64,000 nucleotides of DNA from Avibacterium paragallinarum (lineage in GTDB: Bacteria > Pseudomonadota > Gammaproteobacteria > Enterobacterales > Pasteurellaceae): the NCBI RefSeq assembly GCF_900450705.1, contig NZ_UGHK01000002.1:1116001-1180000 (forward strand), in the 5' to 3' direction. The notes under the pieces are model-generated. The model was given only the letters and a program-made list of their open reading frames with translations, did not search any database and was not told the origin of the DNA. Made by a program: the position numbers and the translations under genes. Below, piece after piece: positions 9,075-17,347 of this stretch. Each line of letters starts with the position of its first letter. Position 1 is the stretch's first letter.

Positions 9075-9169
9075 AACCCAATTATAGGGTTGCCAAGAGG
9101 TTCGAAAACCGCCAAAGGAACGGTCGGGATTATTCCCCTTTCGGGTATTTTATTCTCCGCCCTCTCGGC
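9075..9169 (-). ncRNA. C4-type antisense RNA controlling the downstream Bro-N gene
   Basis: The minus strand folds as a 9-bp outer stem, GCCGAGAGG (9169-9161) with CCUCUUGGC (9100-9092), enclosing small hairpins including ACCG-loop-CGGU. The loop UUCCUUUGG (9120-9112) pairs with the Bro-N RBS UCAAAGGAG (9052-9044, seven Watson-Crick and two GU pairs). UUUUCGAA (9108-9101) pairs perfectly with UUCGAAAA (9064-9057). This bipartite pairing is how C4 RNAs of phages P1/P7 block antirepressor translation. A hairpin AACCC...GGGUU follows at 9091-9075. Confidence 0.65.
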
Positions 9170-9310
9170 ATAGAGTGAAATGTGCGATCCATTCGTGATG
9201 AGAAATAGGAGAAACACAAATTTTACGCATAAAAAAAACCGCTATGCTTTCGGGTGCGGATTACCGCCTTTGGTTGTAGGTTTCGACGCCTATGAGATTA
9301 ATATAAAATA

Positions 9311-9336
9311 AAGCCCTATTTATTGCAATAGGGCTT
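9311..9336 (-). terminator. Terminator after HSDR_N nuclease gene
   Basis: AAGCCCTATT and AATAGGGCTT form a 10-bp stem, followed by TTATTTTAT on the minus strand, just past the stop codon at 9347. It ends the nuclease cargo transcript before the C4/Bro-N unit. Confidence 0.7.
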
Positions 9337-9346
9337 ATGCTTTTTT

Positions 9347-10498
9347 CTACTTTTTCCTAGAAAAATTGTTATCATCCTGACAATATTCTAAGCAATCTTT
9401 AATTAAACCGCTAATTCTTAGTATATTCTCAGGTATATCAATAATAATGTTAGATCCACTAATTTCTAATCCTGCTCGCTGAATTTCCGCTTTATGAATT
9501 TCAGCTAGCTCTAAAGGAACGGTGATACTTGGTCGCTGTTTACTATCAAAGTAACGCAAGATCCATCGGTTTGTTTTTCCTTTATACAATACCGTAAAAT
9601 ATGATTCGGTATCTTTGGCATCAATTTCTGCATCTTCGCCTAAAATTAAAACAACATAATCAAACAGTAAGCGTTCCGTGTATGTTGTTACAATTTTACT
9701 GTTCTCTGGATCAATTACCGGTGCTTTCTCGTCAATTTCTTGATCGTGTTCCTGTTCTACGGCTTCTTCCAAAGGCTGATTTTGTCTTGATAAGCCTGAT
9801 ACAACCATTGCACTTACTGATTTTTCTACTGCCTGCTTAACAATCGGCGTAATAGAGTCAATAAATCTTTGATTCAGCTGTCTGCCAATATTTGAGCGGC
9901 TGGCAACGTAACGAACAAATTCACTATCAACATCTTTTAAGCTTTCTGTAATTGTTTTCGTAAAAGCCGAAAGATAAACACTTTCTTCTGCTAGTGTTCT
10001 CAAGGCTTCTGGCTGAAATCTATCGTGGCAGAACTGGCTTAGTTGATTTATTTTGGAATCATCTACATTCTCAAAATTGATCCGTAAAAATGGCGTATCG
10101 TCCATTATATTTTTTTCTTTTAGATCCGTGAAGAAACGCCATTCTCTCCCATTTGTAACGGCTGCTACGGTAACTTCAGGCGTTGCATTAAAATATCTTG
10201 ATAACTGTGGAACGTGATTCGTCAAATTCTCATTGTACGATTTTGCCTCAATAAACATCACCGGGACATCGTGGCAGAATAATGCGTAGTCCACTCTTTC
10301 ACCATTTTTTGCCCCAACAAAATCAGCAGTGTATTCAGCTCTAACTCTAGTTGGATCATATGGGCTAAATCCTAATATATCTAATAAAGGTAATATTAAT
10401 GCCTGCTTTGTTGTTTCTTCTGTTGTGCAATGTGTTCCAACATTAATGACGTGTTGTATATGTGATAAAACGCGATCTTTAAATAAATTCTGGCTCAT
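9347..10498 (-). CDS. Stand-alone HSDR_N (type I restriction R-like) nuclease domain protein
   Basis: Of 383 residues the first 110 match the N-terminal nuclease domain of type I restriction R subunits: TKQALILPLLDILGFSPYDP, then D70 in NGERVDYALF and E84-A-K86 in VMFIEAKSY, a PD-(D/E)XK active site. No helicase or methylase partner is present. The C-terminal part (about 280-375) is an unassigned alpha/beta region with YFTVLYKGKTNRWILRYFD. The gene is AT-rich, has RBS TTAGGAGTTAATATG, a promoter-like TATGAT upstream and its own terminator. It looks like defence cargo in the tail operon; anti-phage function is inferred. Confidence 0.8.
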   Translation of the reverse strand: MSQNLFKDRVLSHIQHVINVGTHCTTEETTKQALILPLLDILGFSPYDPTRVRAEYTADFVGAKNGERVDYALFCHDVPVMFIEAKSYNENLTNHVPQLSRYFNATPEVTVAAVTNGREWRFFTDLKEKNIMDDTPFLRINFENVDDSKINQLSQFCHDRFQPEALRTLAEESVYLSAFTKTITESLKDVDSEFVRYVASRSNIGRQLNQRFIDSITPIVKQAVEKSVSAMVVSGLSRQNQPLEEAVEQEHDQEIDEKAPVIDPENSKIVTTYTERLLFDYVVLILGEDAEIDAKDTESYFTVLYKGKTNRWILRYFDSKQRPSITVPLELAEIHKAEIQRAGLEISGSNIIIDIPENILRISGLIKDCLEYCQDDNNFSRKK

Positions 10499-10645
10499 AT
10501 TAACTCCTAAGCTGAAAATAGGAATTAATCATAGCAAAAATAAATAATATTTAAAGTGAGCGGGATCACAAAGCTAATTAAATAACTAAAGCTATAGGTA
10601 ATAATTTTGATGTTTAAGAGATTGCGAATTCAATTTGCATCGCCC

Positions 10646-11224
10646 TTAATGCCTGCTATTTTTCCAAGCCCAGTTATCCCCCGTTTTTTTTTGTAAATCC
10701 GTTGGCTTTCCTGTTGCTGCTTTACCCGCATTTGCTTTTGTTTGTCCTGCTTTACCTTTCGTGGAGGCATCAACCTTTTCGGGAGGCATTTCTTCGGTTC
10801 TGAGAGTAACTTTATTGATTTTGCGAAACTCAGCCTTAACATTTAACCGTTCGCCATCATCGCTATTGCGTTCAATCTCAAGGCTCTCAATGGCAAAATC
10901 CTCATACACATCAAGCCCGGTAACAATGGTAATCAACTCACGGCGACCGTGTAATTCTCGCAAGGTTTCTTTGGCTTCGATTAATTTATATTTGCCAAGG
11001 CTGATATTAAATAATGTCCCCGCACTGGTAATCACGCCGCTTAAACTCAAGCGTTCACTTTCTTGCGTGATGTGATCGGAAATTACTGTGCCGTCTTCAA
11101 CGGGATATTCCGTGATTTGGCTACTTAATGAGGTACTTTCCGTTAAAAGGGCATCAAGCTCTAACACGCCAATGGTGGTGCGTTTGCCCGCAATAGCGGA
11201 AAATAAAAGGTTTACGATACTCAT
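10646..11224 (-). CDS. Dit-like phage tail/baseplate protein
   Basis: A 192-residue product with a Dit-type N-terminal core: TTIGVLELDALLTESTSLSS, QITEYPVEDGTVISDHI, and LSGVITSAGTLFNIS followed by ELITIVTGLDVYEDFAIESL. The C-terminal 40 residues are Lys/Ala/Gly-rich and probably disordered. It lies between tape measure and hub genes, the normal Dit position. The genes 9347-10498, the C4/Bro-N unit and HicAB interrupt this otherwise continuous tail block. Confidence 0.75.
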   Translation of the reverse strand: MSIVNLLFSAIAGKRTTIGVLELDALLTESTSLSSQITEYPVEDGTVISDHITQESERLSLSGVITSAGTLFNISLGKYKLIEAKETLRELHGRRELITIVTGLDVYEDFAIESLEIERNSDDGERLNVKAEFRKINKVTLRTEEMPPEKVDASTKGKAGQTKANAGKAATGKPTDLQKKTGDNWAWKNSRH

Positions 11225-11262
11225 AAAATACCTCTAAAAAACACAACAAAACTGTTACAACA

Positions 11263-11287
11263 CAACAAAATTGTTGTATAATATAAT
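11263..11287 (+). promoter_or_regulatory. HicAB promoter/operator
   Basis: Overlapping TATAAT hexamers (11277-11282 and 11282-11287) precede hicA. A dyad CAACAA-AA-TTGTTG (11263-11276) lies just upstream of the -10, with a related ACAACAAAACTGTT further upstream. It is a likely binding site for the HicB C-terminal helix-turn-helix domain and so autoregulation. Confidence 0.55.
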
Positions 11288-11313
11288 CACTGTATAGCAA
11301 AGGAGGTCCCCCG

Positions 11314-11496
11314 ATGAAATACAGTGAATTCTTGCGATACTTGCTTGAGCAAGGCTGTAAAGTCGAAAATACAAAGCGAGGAAGCCATCGCAAGGTAATG
11401 TTGAACGGACACCAAACTGTATTTCCCTACCACGGTAGTCAAGAAATCGGAACGGGGTTAGTTCACAAAATCAAAAAAGACTTAAAATTAAAATAA
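11314..11496 (+). CDS. hicA: HicA-family mRNA interferase toxin
   Basis: A 60-residue protein with the HicA double-stranded RNA-binding-like fold signature: LLEQGCKVENTKRGSHRKVM with the catalytic histidine in GSHRKV, then QTVFPYHGSQEIGTGLVHKI. It cleaves mRNA and is neutralised by HicB, encoded next. It has a strong RBS, AAAGGAGG. It is transcribed against the surrounding late operon, as expected for an addiction cargo that is active in the lysogen. Confidence 0.9.
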   Translation: MKYSEFLRYLLEQGCKVENTKRGSHRKVMLNGHQTVFPYHGSQEIGTGLVHKIKKDLKLK

Positions 11497-11503
11497 GCCT
11501 TTT

Positions 11504-11527
11504 CGCCCCTGAAAAGGGGCGTTTTTT
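11504..11527 (+). terminator. Terminator-like hairpin between hicA and hicB
   Basis: CGCCCCT-gaaa-AGGGGCG is followed by TTTTTT. It lies within the hicAB operon and could lower hicB expression relative to hicA or reflect a separate hicB start. Confidence 0.6.
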
Positions 11528-11548
11528 AGCCTGATTTAAGGAGGAAAA

Positions 11549-11968
11549 ATGTTACGTTATCCTGTTGAACTAAAAGCCGATGATAACGGCACTTTTCTTG
11601 TTACCTTTCCCGATATTCCCGAAGCGGCAAGTGTCGGAGAAGACATTGAAAGTGCCTTACTTGAAGCAGAGGAAGGATTAGAAACCGCACTGGAATTTTA
11701 TTTTGATGATAAACGCCCAATCCCATTACCGAGTAAACCTCAAGAGGGGCAATATACTGTTCCGCTCTCTTTATTGCGATCATTAAAAGTGTTATTACTG
11801 AATGAAATGCTTGCTCAAGGTGTTCGCAAAGCAGAAATGGCTCGTCGCCTTGATGTACATATGCCACAAATCGATCGCTTATTAGATTTTCGCTATCCTT
11901 CTAAAATTGATTTTGTTGAAAAAGCCTTTAAAAAACTAGGGCGGGAAATTCATTTGGCGGTGAGTTAA
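11549..11968 (+). CDS. hicB: HicB-family antitoxin with HTH domain
   Basis: The 139-residue antitoxin has the degenerate RNase H-like HicB fold at residues 1-60 (YPVELKADDNGTFLVTFPDI; ASVGEDIESALLEAEEGLET) and an Xre-type helix-turn-helix at 85-135 (AQGVRKAEMARRLDVHMPQI). It binds HicA and probably its own promoter dyad. RBS AAGGAGG is present. It differs in architecture from the HicB at 28,538, which ends in a ribbon-helix-helix-like region. Confidence 0.9.
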   Translation: MLRYPVELKADDNGTFLVTFPDIPEAASVGEDIESALLEAEEGLETALEFYFDDKRPIPLPSKPQEGQYTVPLSLLRSLKVLLLNEMLAQGVRKAEMARRLDVHMPQIDRLLDFRYPSKIDFVEKAFKKLGREIHLAVS

Positions 11969-11982
11969 TATTCTACTAAAAC

Positions 11983-12002
11983 TGCGGTCAAAACTGACCG
12001 CA
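11983..12002. terminator. Bidirectional terminator containing an uptake signal
   Basis: TGCGGTCA-aaac-TGACCGCA is followed by CTTTTA on the plus strand and GTTTTA on the minus strand. It separates the convergent hicB and tape measure genes and contains one uptake-signal 9-mer (11997-12005). Confidence 0.6.
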
Positions 12003-12005
12003 CTT

Positions 12006-14264
12006 TTATCCTGCATATTCAATTGACCCCACACCAAAAGGGGCAGGGCGGTTCTGTTTGAGCTTTCCTGATACCGCATTGGCGACCCCTGCTGGATTGG
12101 CAGTGCCTTGAATATTGAAGTTATTCGTTTGAGTAACGGTAGATTGCACGTTACCGCCGTATTTTGTATAACTAGGCAATGTGCTTGTCGGTTGCACATA
12201 TTGGCTAGTCGGGGAAACTAACGCCGCTCCCGTTACATTGACTTCAGCTTTCGCACCATCAGAAAACAAATCTTTGATCCAATTTGGAATAAGGCTTTCA
12301 AACCAACCTACGACTGTATCAATAGACTTCTGCCACGCATTTTTAAATGTGTCGGTTACTTCATTCCATTTATTCACCGCCGTGGTTTTTACACCGTCCC
12401 AGATTTCGGTGGCTTTGTTTTTGATACCTTCCCACATCTCATCGGCGGATGTGGTAATCGCCGCCCAAATCTCGCTGGCTTTGGTTGAAATCGCCTCCCA
12501 AACTGCAAGTGCGATCCGTTTGACATCGTCCCAGTAAATAATTAACAACGCGATTGCCCCAAGGACTAACCCGATAGCAAGTAAAATCGGGTTAGAGGCC
12601 ATTGCAACAAACATTGCTCTGGCCACTGCCCAGATTGCTTTAATCATCATTTTTGAGGCAAATAAAAATGCCTTACCGACTAAAAAGATCGCTTTTTTAG
12701 TAAAAAGTAAGATTGAAATAAAGGGTTTAATGATAAAAATGGCGAATTTAAACCCTTTACCAATGATCGTTCCAACAGAAAAAAACGCTTTCCCTAGCAA
12801 TTTCAATGGAGCGAATATCGCCCAAAGTAGTGAAATAATCCCACTGATTACGGTTAAGGCGATGGAATAAAACGGTAAAAATTTCAGACTTAGCCCATCA
12901 ATGAGTTTTCCTGCATTGCTGAAAGCTCCCGAAAAATCACCATTCACTAACGCCCGAATAATCCGCACTACTGATCCTACGGTTTTGATGAGATTTTTCA
13001 GCCCGTCAATCACATAGTTCATTACACTAGTAGCGAAGCCTTGCCAGTTTGACAGGTCAAGATCAACATTCGCCAGTTTTGCGAGGTCGCGAAGTAAGCC
13101 TTTAATATTTAGCCATACGCCATTGGCGAGTTTTCCTACTGCTTGGAATTTGTCCGCCCATTGATCGAACCTGCCAATCAATGCCCCTGTAAGAGAAATA
13201 TCCCCTTGCGTCCAGCCGTAAATATCTTCTAACACCAAACCTACCGCAGTTAATGCGGCTGCCATTGCTAAAAAAGGAGCGGCAGCACGGGTGCCGTTAA
13301 TGATAATCTGCTTTAAGCTGAGCTTGGTCGCATTCAGCATCGGTAGCAGTTTCGCCCCGATCGCGGAAGTGGCTAAAATCCCAACTAAGCGAATATTTTT
13401 CGTGATCCATTCCGCTGCGTTGTAAAAGGTTTCACCTAGCTTTGAGGCTTTGTTTACAACACGATCAATGAGCTGTCCTGCTTTATTCCTGAGTAGCGTC
13501 ATTCCTCGCCCAAAGGTTTTTGGCATTTGATCAAATTCTTTTTGAATTTTCTCCGCCTGCCTTAATAATCCCTGGGCCAACTCTTTTGATGTGAGTTTTC
13601 CTGCTTTGCCAAGATCTTTTAATTGCCCAATGGGTACGCCGAAGCTATCGGCAATGGCATTAGCAAGGCGTGGAGCTTGCTCAATAATGGAATTAAGTTC
13701 ATCACCTCGCAACGCCCCTGAGCCTAACGCTTGCCTTAACTGCATTAATGCCGCTTGCTGGGCCGCAGGATCGCCGCCGCCAATCGTCATTGTTTGCCCG
13801 ATGATTTCCGTTAAATTTAACGTATCATCAAGGCTTAAGCCTAAATCGCTCGCATTGCGATTAACTTTAGAAAACAGATCCGCACTCGCTAAATAATCCT
13901 GCCCTGAGCGTTGCGAAATGGCAAAAATCTCATCAAGAGCGTGTTTATGCTCCTCAGCGGATTTGGTTGCGAGTTTAACCCGACTATCTACCGCCGCCCA
14001 ATCATCGGCAATTTTAATTACATTACCGCCTGCGACCATTGCAAAATAACCACCAATCATATTCCGCAAGGAAAGCATATGGGTTTTCGCTTGATTGATC
14101 CCCTCCCCAATAGCTCGACTTTCTTGGGCTGCCCCTCGCAATGCGTTGCGTAACTTGTCCCGAATTTGCCCCGCAGCGGTCTGGGTTTGGGTGATATAGC
14201 CTTTGAGCTTAGAATTATCTACCTTGTACTTTAAGACGGTTACCAGCTCACGAATAACATTCAT
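12006..14264 (-). CDS. Tail tape measure protein
   Basis: The 752-residue protein has the tape measure N-terminal domain (DWAAVDSRVKLATKSAEEH; GDPAAQQAALMQLRQALGSG; LRGDELNSIIEQAPRLANAI). Several hydrophobic segments follow (about 285-350 and 440-590, such as NPILLAIGLVLGAIALLIIY), then Trp-rich repeats (KASEIWAAITTSADEMWEGI). It sets tail length and is injected during DNA entry. Its ATG overlaps the preceding small frame as ATGA. Confidence 0.93.
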   Translation of the reverse strand: MNVIRELVTVLKYKVDNSKLKGYITQTQTAAGQIRDKLRNALRGAAQESRAIGEGINQAKTHMLSLRNMIGGYFAMVAGGNVIKIADDWAAVDSRVKLATKSAEEHKHALDEIFAISQRSGQDYLASADLFSKVNRNASDLGLSLDDTLNLTEIIGQTMTIGGGDPAAQQAALMQLRQALGSGALRGDELNSIIEQAPRLANAIADSFGVPIGQLKDLGKAGKLTSKELAQGLLRQAEKIQKEFDQMPKTFGRGMTLLRNKAGQLIDRVVNKASKLGETFYNAAEWITKNIRLVGILATSAIGAKLLPMLNATKLSLKQIIINGTRAAAPFLAMAAALTAVGLVLEDIYGWTQGDISLTGALIGRFDQWADKFQAVGKLANGVWLNIKGLLRDLAKLANVDLDLSNWQGFATSVMNYVIDGLKNLIKTVGSVVRIIRALVNGDFSGAFSNAGKLIDGLSLKFLPFYSIALTVISGIISLLWAIFAPLKLLGKAFFSVGTIIGKGFKFAIFIIKPFISILLFTKKAIFLVGKAFLFASKMMIKAIWAVARAMFVAMASNPILLAIGLVLGAIALLIIYWDDVKRIALAVWEAISTKASEIWAAITTSADEMWEGIKNKATEIWDGVKTTAVNKWNEVTDTFKNAWQKSIDTVVGWFESLIPNWIKDLFSDGAKAEVNVTGAALVSPTSQYVQPTSTLPSYTKYGGNVQSTVTQTNNFNIQGTANPAGVANAVSGKLKQNRPAPFGVGSIEYAG

Positions 14265-14413
14265 CGGTGTTTCTCCATTTGTTTTGCTTCCATTGCCTCA
14301 ACCGCATCAAGTAATCGGTTAATTTTCAACAGTTCGCCCATATCCGTCAGCCCTGCGGTATTGAGTTCCGTCAAGGTAACTTTGCCCGCTAAAAAAGGAC
14401 GCCAAGCGAGCAT
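14261..14413 (-). CDS. Small tail chaperone-type reading frame, possibly made by -1 frameshift
   Basis: Fifty codons from ATG at 14413 encode MLAWRPFLAGKVTLTELNTA and end with KQMEKHR. The same frame is open upstream across the end of the 161-codon tail chaperone gene (YSERTLSE precedes the ATG) and lies in -1 relative to it. Tail assembly chaperones are commonly made as a short form and a -1 frameshift extension at exactly this place, just before the tape measure gene. No classic slippery heptamer was found, and AAAGGA lies upstream of the ATG, so separate translation is also possible. Confidence 0.6.
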   Translation of the reverse strand: MLAWRPFLAGKVTLTELNTAGLTDMGELLKINRLLDAVEAMEAKQMEKHR

Positions 14414-14448
14414 TTCACTTAACGTCCTTTCACTATATTTGCCAACGC

Positions 14449-14934
14449 TTAGGCTTTCTTCGCTCCCTCTTGCCCCGACCCAAGACGGGCAAGAAATTTC
14501 ATAAAAAAAGGCTCAAAATTCAGCCTTAAAATGAAAATCACCAGCTCAATGACTTCTGACATATCGTCAAACACCTGATCGAAATCATTTTTTTGCAATT
14601 TTTTATCCGTGCCGTTGTTGAAATCATCACGTTGTACGGTTACCAATTCAGGTTTCACCAACATATCGACGAGTTTAACCAGTTCCGCCCCACTAAGTTG
14701 TTGGCTTAGTTGCTGTAAACCCTCGGCAAATTCCGTCGCACTTTTTTTCGCAAGCTCTGCGAGCTGACTGGCATTCGCTTTTTCGGGAGTATCTACACCA
14801 AATATTCCAAACATTTTTGCGAACGAGGGAGCAAGGGTTTTCTGTAAATCGCCAAAAATGCGTAACTGATCCATCGCTGAAAACTTTTGCACGAAAAACG
14901 TGCTTTCGCCGATTTGAATTTCTTGTCGTGCCAT
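14449..14934 (-). CDS. Phage tail assembly chaperone
   Basis: The 161-residue acidic helical protein (QIGESTFFVQKFSAMDQLRI; QLAELAKKSATEFAEGLQQL; VFDDMSEVIELVIFILRLNF) lies between tail tube and tape measure genes, the position of gpG/gpE-type chaperones that coat the tape measure during assembly. Its ATG overlaps the tube gene stop as TAATG. Confidence 0.75.
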   Translation of the reverse strand: MARQEIQIGESTFFVQKFSAMDQLRIFGDLQKTLAPSFAKMFGIFGVDTPEKANASQLAELAKKSATEFAEGLQQLSQQLSGAELVKLVDMLVKPELVTVQRDDFNNGTDKKLQKNDFDQVFDDMSEVIELVIFILRLNFEPFFMKFLARLGSGQEGAKKA

Positions 14935-15362
14935 TAGTCATTTCCTCCAACAAATAAAATACCGTCTGAGGTTTCAATCACCCATTCACGGCTGCCAATT
15001 TCTTTGCCAAAATCAAGTTTGGCGGATTTTGTTACCCACGCCGTACTTGCGGCGAATAAGGAACGTCCACGCAAATCTTTCACCGCAATGGGGAAAGTGG
15101 AGTTTTTGCTCACCTTATCCGCCGCATATAACGCACTTAACACGTCATTAGTGCTGCTGGTTTGAAGTAACGTTAATGTAATTTTTTTACGCGGATCAGC
15201 ACTGGTTGAGCGTGCTACTTCGCCATCTGCTCCTGCAACGGAGGTAATGCCGTCAGAAATTTCTTCAATATCAATAAAAGTGCCATCGGCAAAGCCTGTG
15301 GCAATAGCGGCACCAATCACGATACTCACTTCATCAGGCGCATAGGTTGCTAACGCTGCCAT
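14934..15362 (-). CDS. Tail tube protein, DUF3277-like
   Basis: The start MAALATYAPDEVSIVIGAAI at 15362 is chosen because it follows AGGAG and begins the family N-terminus; the longer frame has no RBS. The 142-residue product shows the DUF3277 pattern (FIDIEEISDGITSVAGADGE; RSTSADPRKKITLTLLQTSS; NSTFPIAVKDLRG). It follows the sheath gene, as tube genes do. Confidence 0.85.
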   Translation of the reverse strand: MAALATYAPDEVSIVIGAAIATGFADGTFIDIEEISDGITSVAGADGEVARSTSADPRKKITLTLLQTSSTNDVLSALYAADKVSKNSTFPIAVKDLRGRSLFAASTAWVTKSAKLDFGKEIGSREWVIETSDGILFVGGND

Positions 15363-15381
15363 AAAAATTCTCCTATAAAAA

Positions 15382-15401
15382 AGACCGCACTTTTGCGGTC
15401 T
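15382..15401 (-). terminator. Intrinsic terminator between sheath and tube genes
   Basis: AGACCGCA-aaag-TGCGGTCT followed by TTTTTT on the minus strand, built around an uptake signal. It may reduce downstream expression relative to sheath. Confidence 0.65.
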
Positions 15402-15413
15402 AGGGTTAATCAA

Positions 15414-16487
15414 TTAAAGGCTATATGCCAAGTTACCTTTCAATTCGGCAATATGAATTGCTCCCGCAAGGCGTGCGGAAAATTTCACATCTTGCAAAAT
15501 ACGGCTTGCCTTGTTGTTATCGGAAATGTTCGCCGATCTTGGTAGGCTGATGACATAACTCGGAATTTCCTTGTTGTCGTCATCTAATTCAACGGGGGCA
15601 ATCCCGCCACGACTGACACCTAAATCTAACGCTTTGCGAATGGCCGCACCGATTAGCTCAATCCCTTTATCTGTATAAGGCACTTTGCCGTAAGCGTTAA
15701 TCAGTACGGAGGTAACGTTAATCTGCACCTCTTGCACTAGCCAATCACGGAAGCGAATCACATCAATCCATTCTCCCGCTGCCACTTTTCCGCCTTGGGT
15801 TACAGCAAAACTGCCGTTGAATTTCTCAAAGGTTGTGGCGTTTTTCTTCGCACAGGCGAGATAATCCCCCTCACTTAATGGCGAGAAAGACACCCCGGCG
15901 AGCTTTTTCAAATTCCACGTTTCCGCACCAGGGTAAAAGGTGAACGCGTAACTCATTAAGGCGATTTCTGGATATTCTTCATCGGCTTTATGGGAGTACA
16001 TCACTGCACTACGGTAATATTGCTTCGCTTCTAACTTGCTGGCGATGTCCGTTTTATCCGAAGACTGCAAGAGTTTTTCATCATTGCTTGCGGTTGCGAA
16101 TAATTTGCCGTTCGCTTCTGCCCAAGCGGCGGCTAATAGCACATCATCCACTTCACGGGAAACAAAGCCTAAGCCGTACCAATCATTATTTTCTTTTGCC
16201 ACGGCTGCCAATGCGTCAGTAACGCTTTCGCTCGCATCTTTACGCCCGATAAACACTTGTGCAACGTGCGTAGGTTGAGAAAATGCCGTTGCCACCGCTT
16301 TATACAGCGGATCGGTAGATCGCAAGCCGAGATCTAATAATTCATTCGGATCGGTAACCACTAACAGACGAGCGGAATTTTTTAAAGTATGTTCACCTAA
16401 AATCAACAAATCACTAAACGACTTGCCAGCGATTGCTGTTGTGTTGAGATCAATTGTAACATTGACCAAACGATCAATTTTTGCCAT
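15414..16487 (-). CDS. Contractile tail sheath protein, DUF3383 family
   Basis: A 357-residue protein with DUF3383 hallmarks: RLVNVTIDLNTTAIAGKSFS, LLILGEHTLKNSARLLVV, the central AYTFYPGAETW-like segment, and the C-terminal SANISDNNKASRILQDVKFS with ARLAGAIHIAELKGNLAYSL. It polymerises around the tube and contracts during infection. Its presence defines the particle as a myovirus. Confidence 0.92.
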   Translation of the reverse strand: MAKIDRLVNVTIDLNTTAIAGKSFSDLLILGEHTLKNSARLLVVTDPNELLDLGLRSTDPLYKAVATAFSQPTHVAQVFIGRKDASESVTDALAAVAKENNDWYGLGFVSREVDDVLLAAAWAEANGKLFATASNDEKLLQSSDKTDIASKLEAKQYYRSAVMYSHKADEEYPEIALMSYAFTFYPGAETWNLKKLAGVSFSPLSEGDYLACAKKNATTFEKFNGSFAVTQGGKVAAGEWIDVIRFRDWLVQEVQINVTSVLINAYGKVPYTDKGIELIGAAIRKALDLGVSRGGIAPVELDDDNKEIPSYVISLPRSANISDNNKASRILQDVKFSARLAGAIHIAELKGNLAYSL

Positions 16488-16983
16488 TATTTTTTACTCC
16501 TATTTGAGTGATGTCGGAAAGCCCGCCAACTTGGCTCGTGACCTCCACCTGTTCAATAATTGAAAGCATATCTTCAACCGCAACGGCATAGCGGATTTCA
16601 ATTTCCACCATCGCACGATCTTGATATTCCTGTTGTTCATTGAGATAAGCTAAGTGCGTAATTCGCCCAATTCGCACCAGTGCAACACCTTGCTCATTCC
16701 ATCTATTCCGTTGTGTTACGGTACTTAACTTCATACAAAGGCCACGCAACGCATTTAAGCTGTTTTCTCCGAAATAGTTAATCTCAAGGATGGCATCAAC
16801 ATGGGTTTTCACTTGTTGATTACCTTGATCATCAAGCTTGGAATAATGGGAATGTGTAGGCGTTTGTTCAAAACGTAATTCATAAGTGAAAAAAGGCTTT
16901 TCAGGCTCTCGTCCATTTTCATAAGCACGAATAAAAGGACGTGCGGAAAGCGTAGAAAGCAAATCATAAAGTGTGTCTTGCAT
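16474..16983 (-). CDS. Phage neck/tail terminator protein
   Basis: A 169-residue protein with the neck-terminator-like layout: LYDLLSTLSARPFIRAYENG, PFFTYELRFEQTP, THVDAILEINYFGENSLNAL and a C-terminal VEIEIRYAVAVEDMLSIIEQ. It resembles the LIC_12616-type terminators that cap the tail tube before head joining. It overlaps the sheath gene start by 14 bp. Confidence 0.7.
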   Translation of the reverse strand: MQDTLYDLLSTLSARPFIRAYENGREPEKPFFTYELRFEQTPTHSHYSKLDDQGNQQVKTHVDAILEINYFGENSLNALRGLCMKLSTVTQRNRWNEQGVALVRIGRITHLAYLNEQQEYQDRAMVEIEIRYAVAVEDMLSIIEQVEVTSQVGGLSDITQIGVKNNGKN

Positions 16984-16984
16984 T

Positions 16985-17347
16985 TTATTTCACCCGTTGC
17001 GCTACATAGCGGTGATGTTCGATCACGCCTGAATGGTAAGTAGAACGCGCCACCACTTCATAACGTTCCCCCTCAAACAACACGATCGCGCCGTTAGTTT
17101 GGTTTTCACCTGCCACATCAAGGCGAAAATTCGTGTAAATTTTCACCGCACTTGCAATATGTCGCCCTTGCATCATTGATGACAATCTATCCATCTCTCG
17201 CGTGTTTAAGGGCTGAATTGATGCCGTAAATTCTTGCTCTACTTCTTCGCCATTTACCCATTTACCTTTGATATATTGCCCCTCTGTTCGCACCAATAAC
17301 TTGTAAGTCTTGCGAAAAGAGGACTGAAAAGGAAAAGACTGCATCAC
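16985..17347 (-). CDS. Head closure / head-tail joining protein
   Basis: A 120-residue beta-rich protein. The segments GEEVEQEFTASIQPLNTREM, IYTNFRLDV and GERYEVVARSTYHSG are typical of head-closure proteins placed between adaptor and terminator genes. It overlaps the following minor head gene by 4 bp. Confidence 0.65.
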   Translation of the reverse strand: MMQSFPFQSSFRKTYKLLVRTEGQYIKGKWVNGEEVEQEFTASIQPLNTREMDRLSSMMQGRHIASAVKIYTNFRLDVAGENQTNGAIVLFEGERYEVVARSTYHSGVIEHHRYVAQRVK

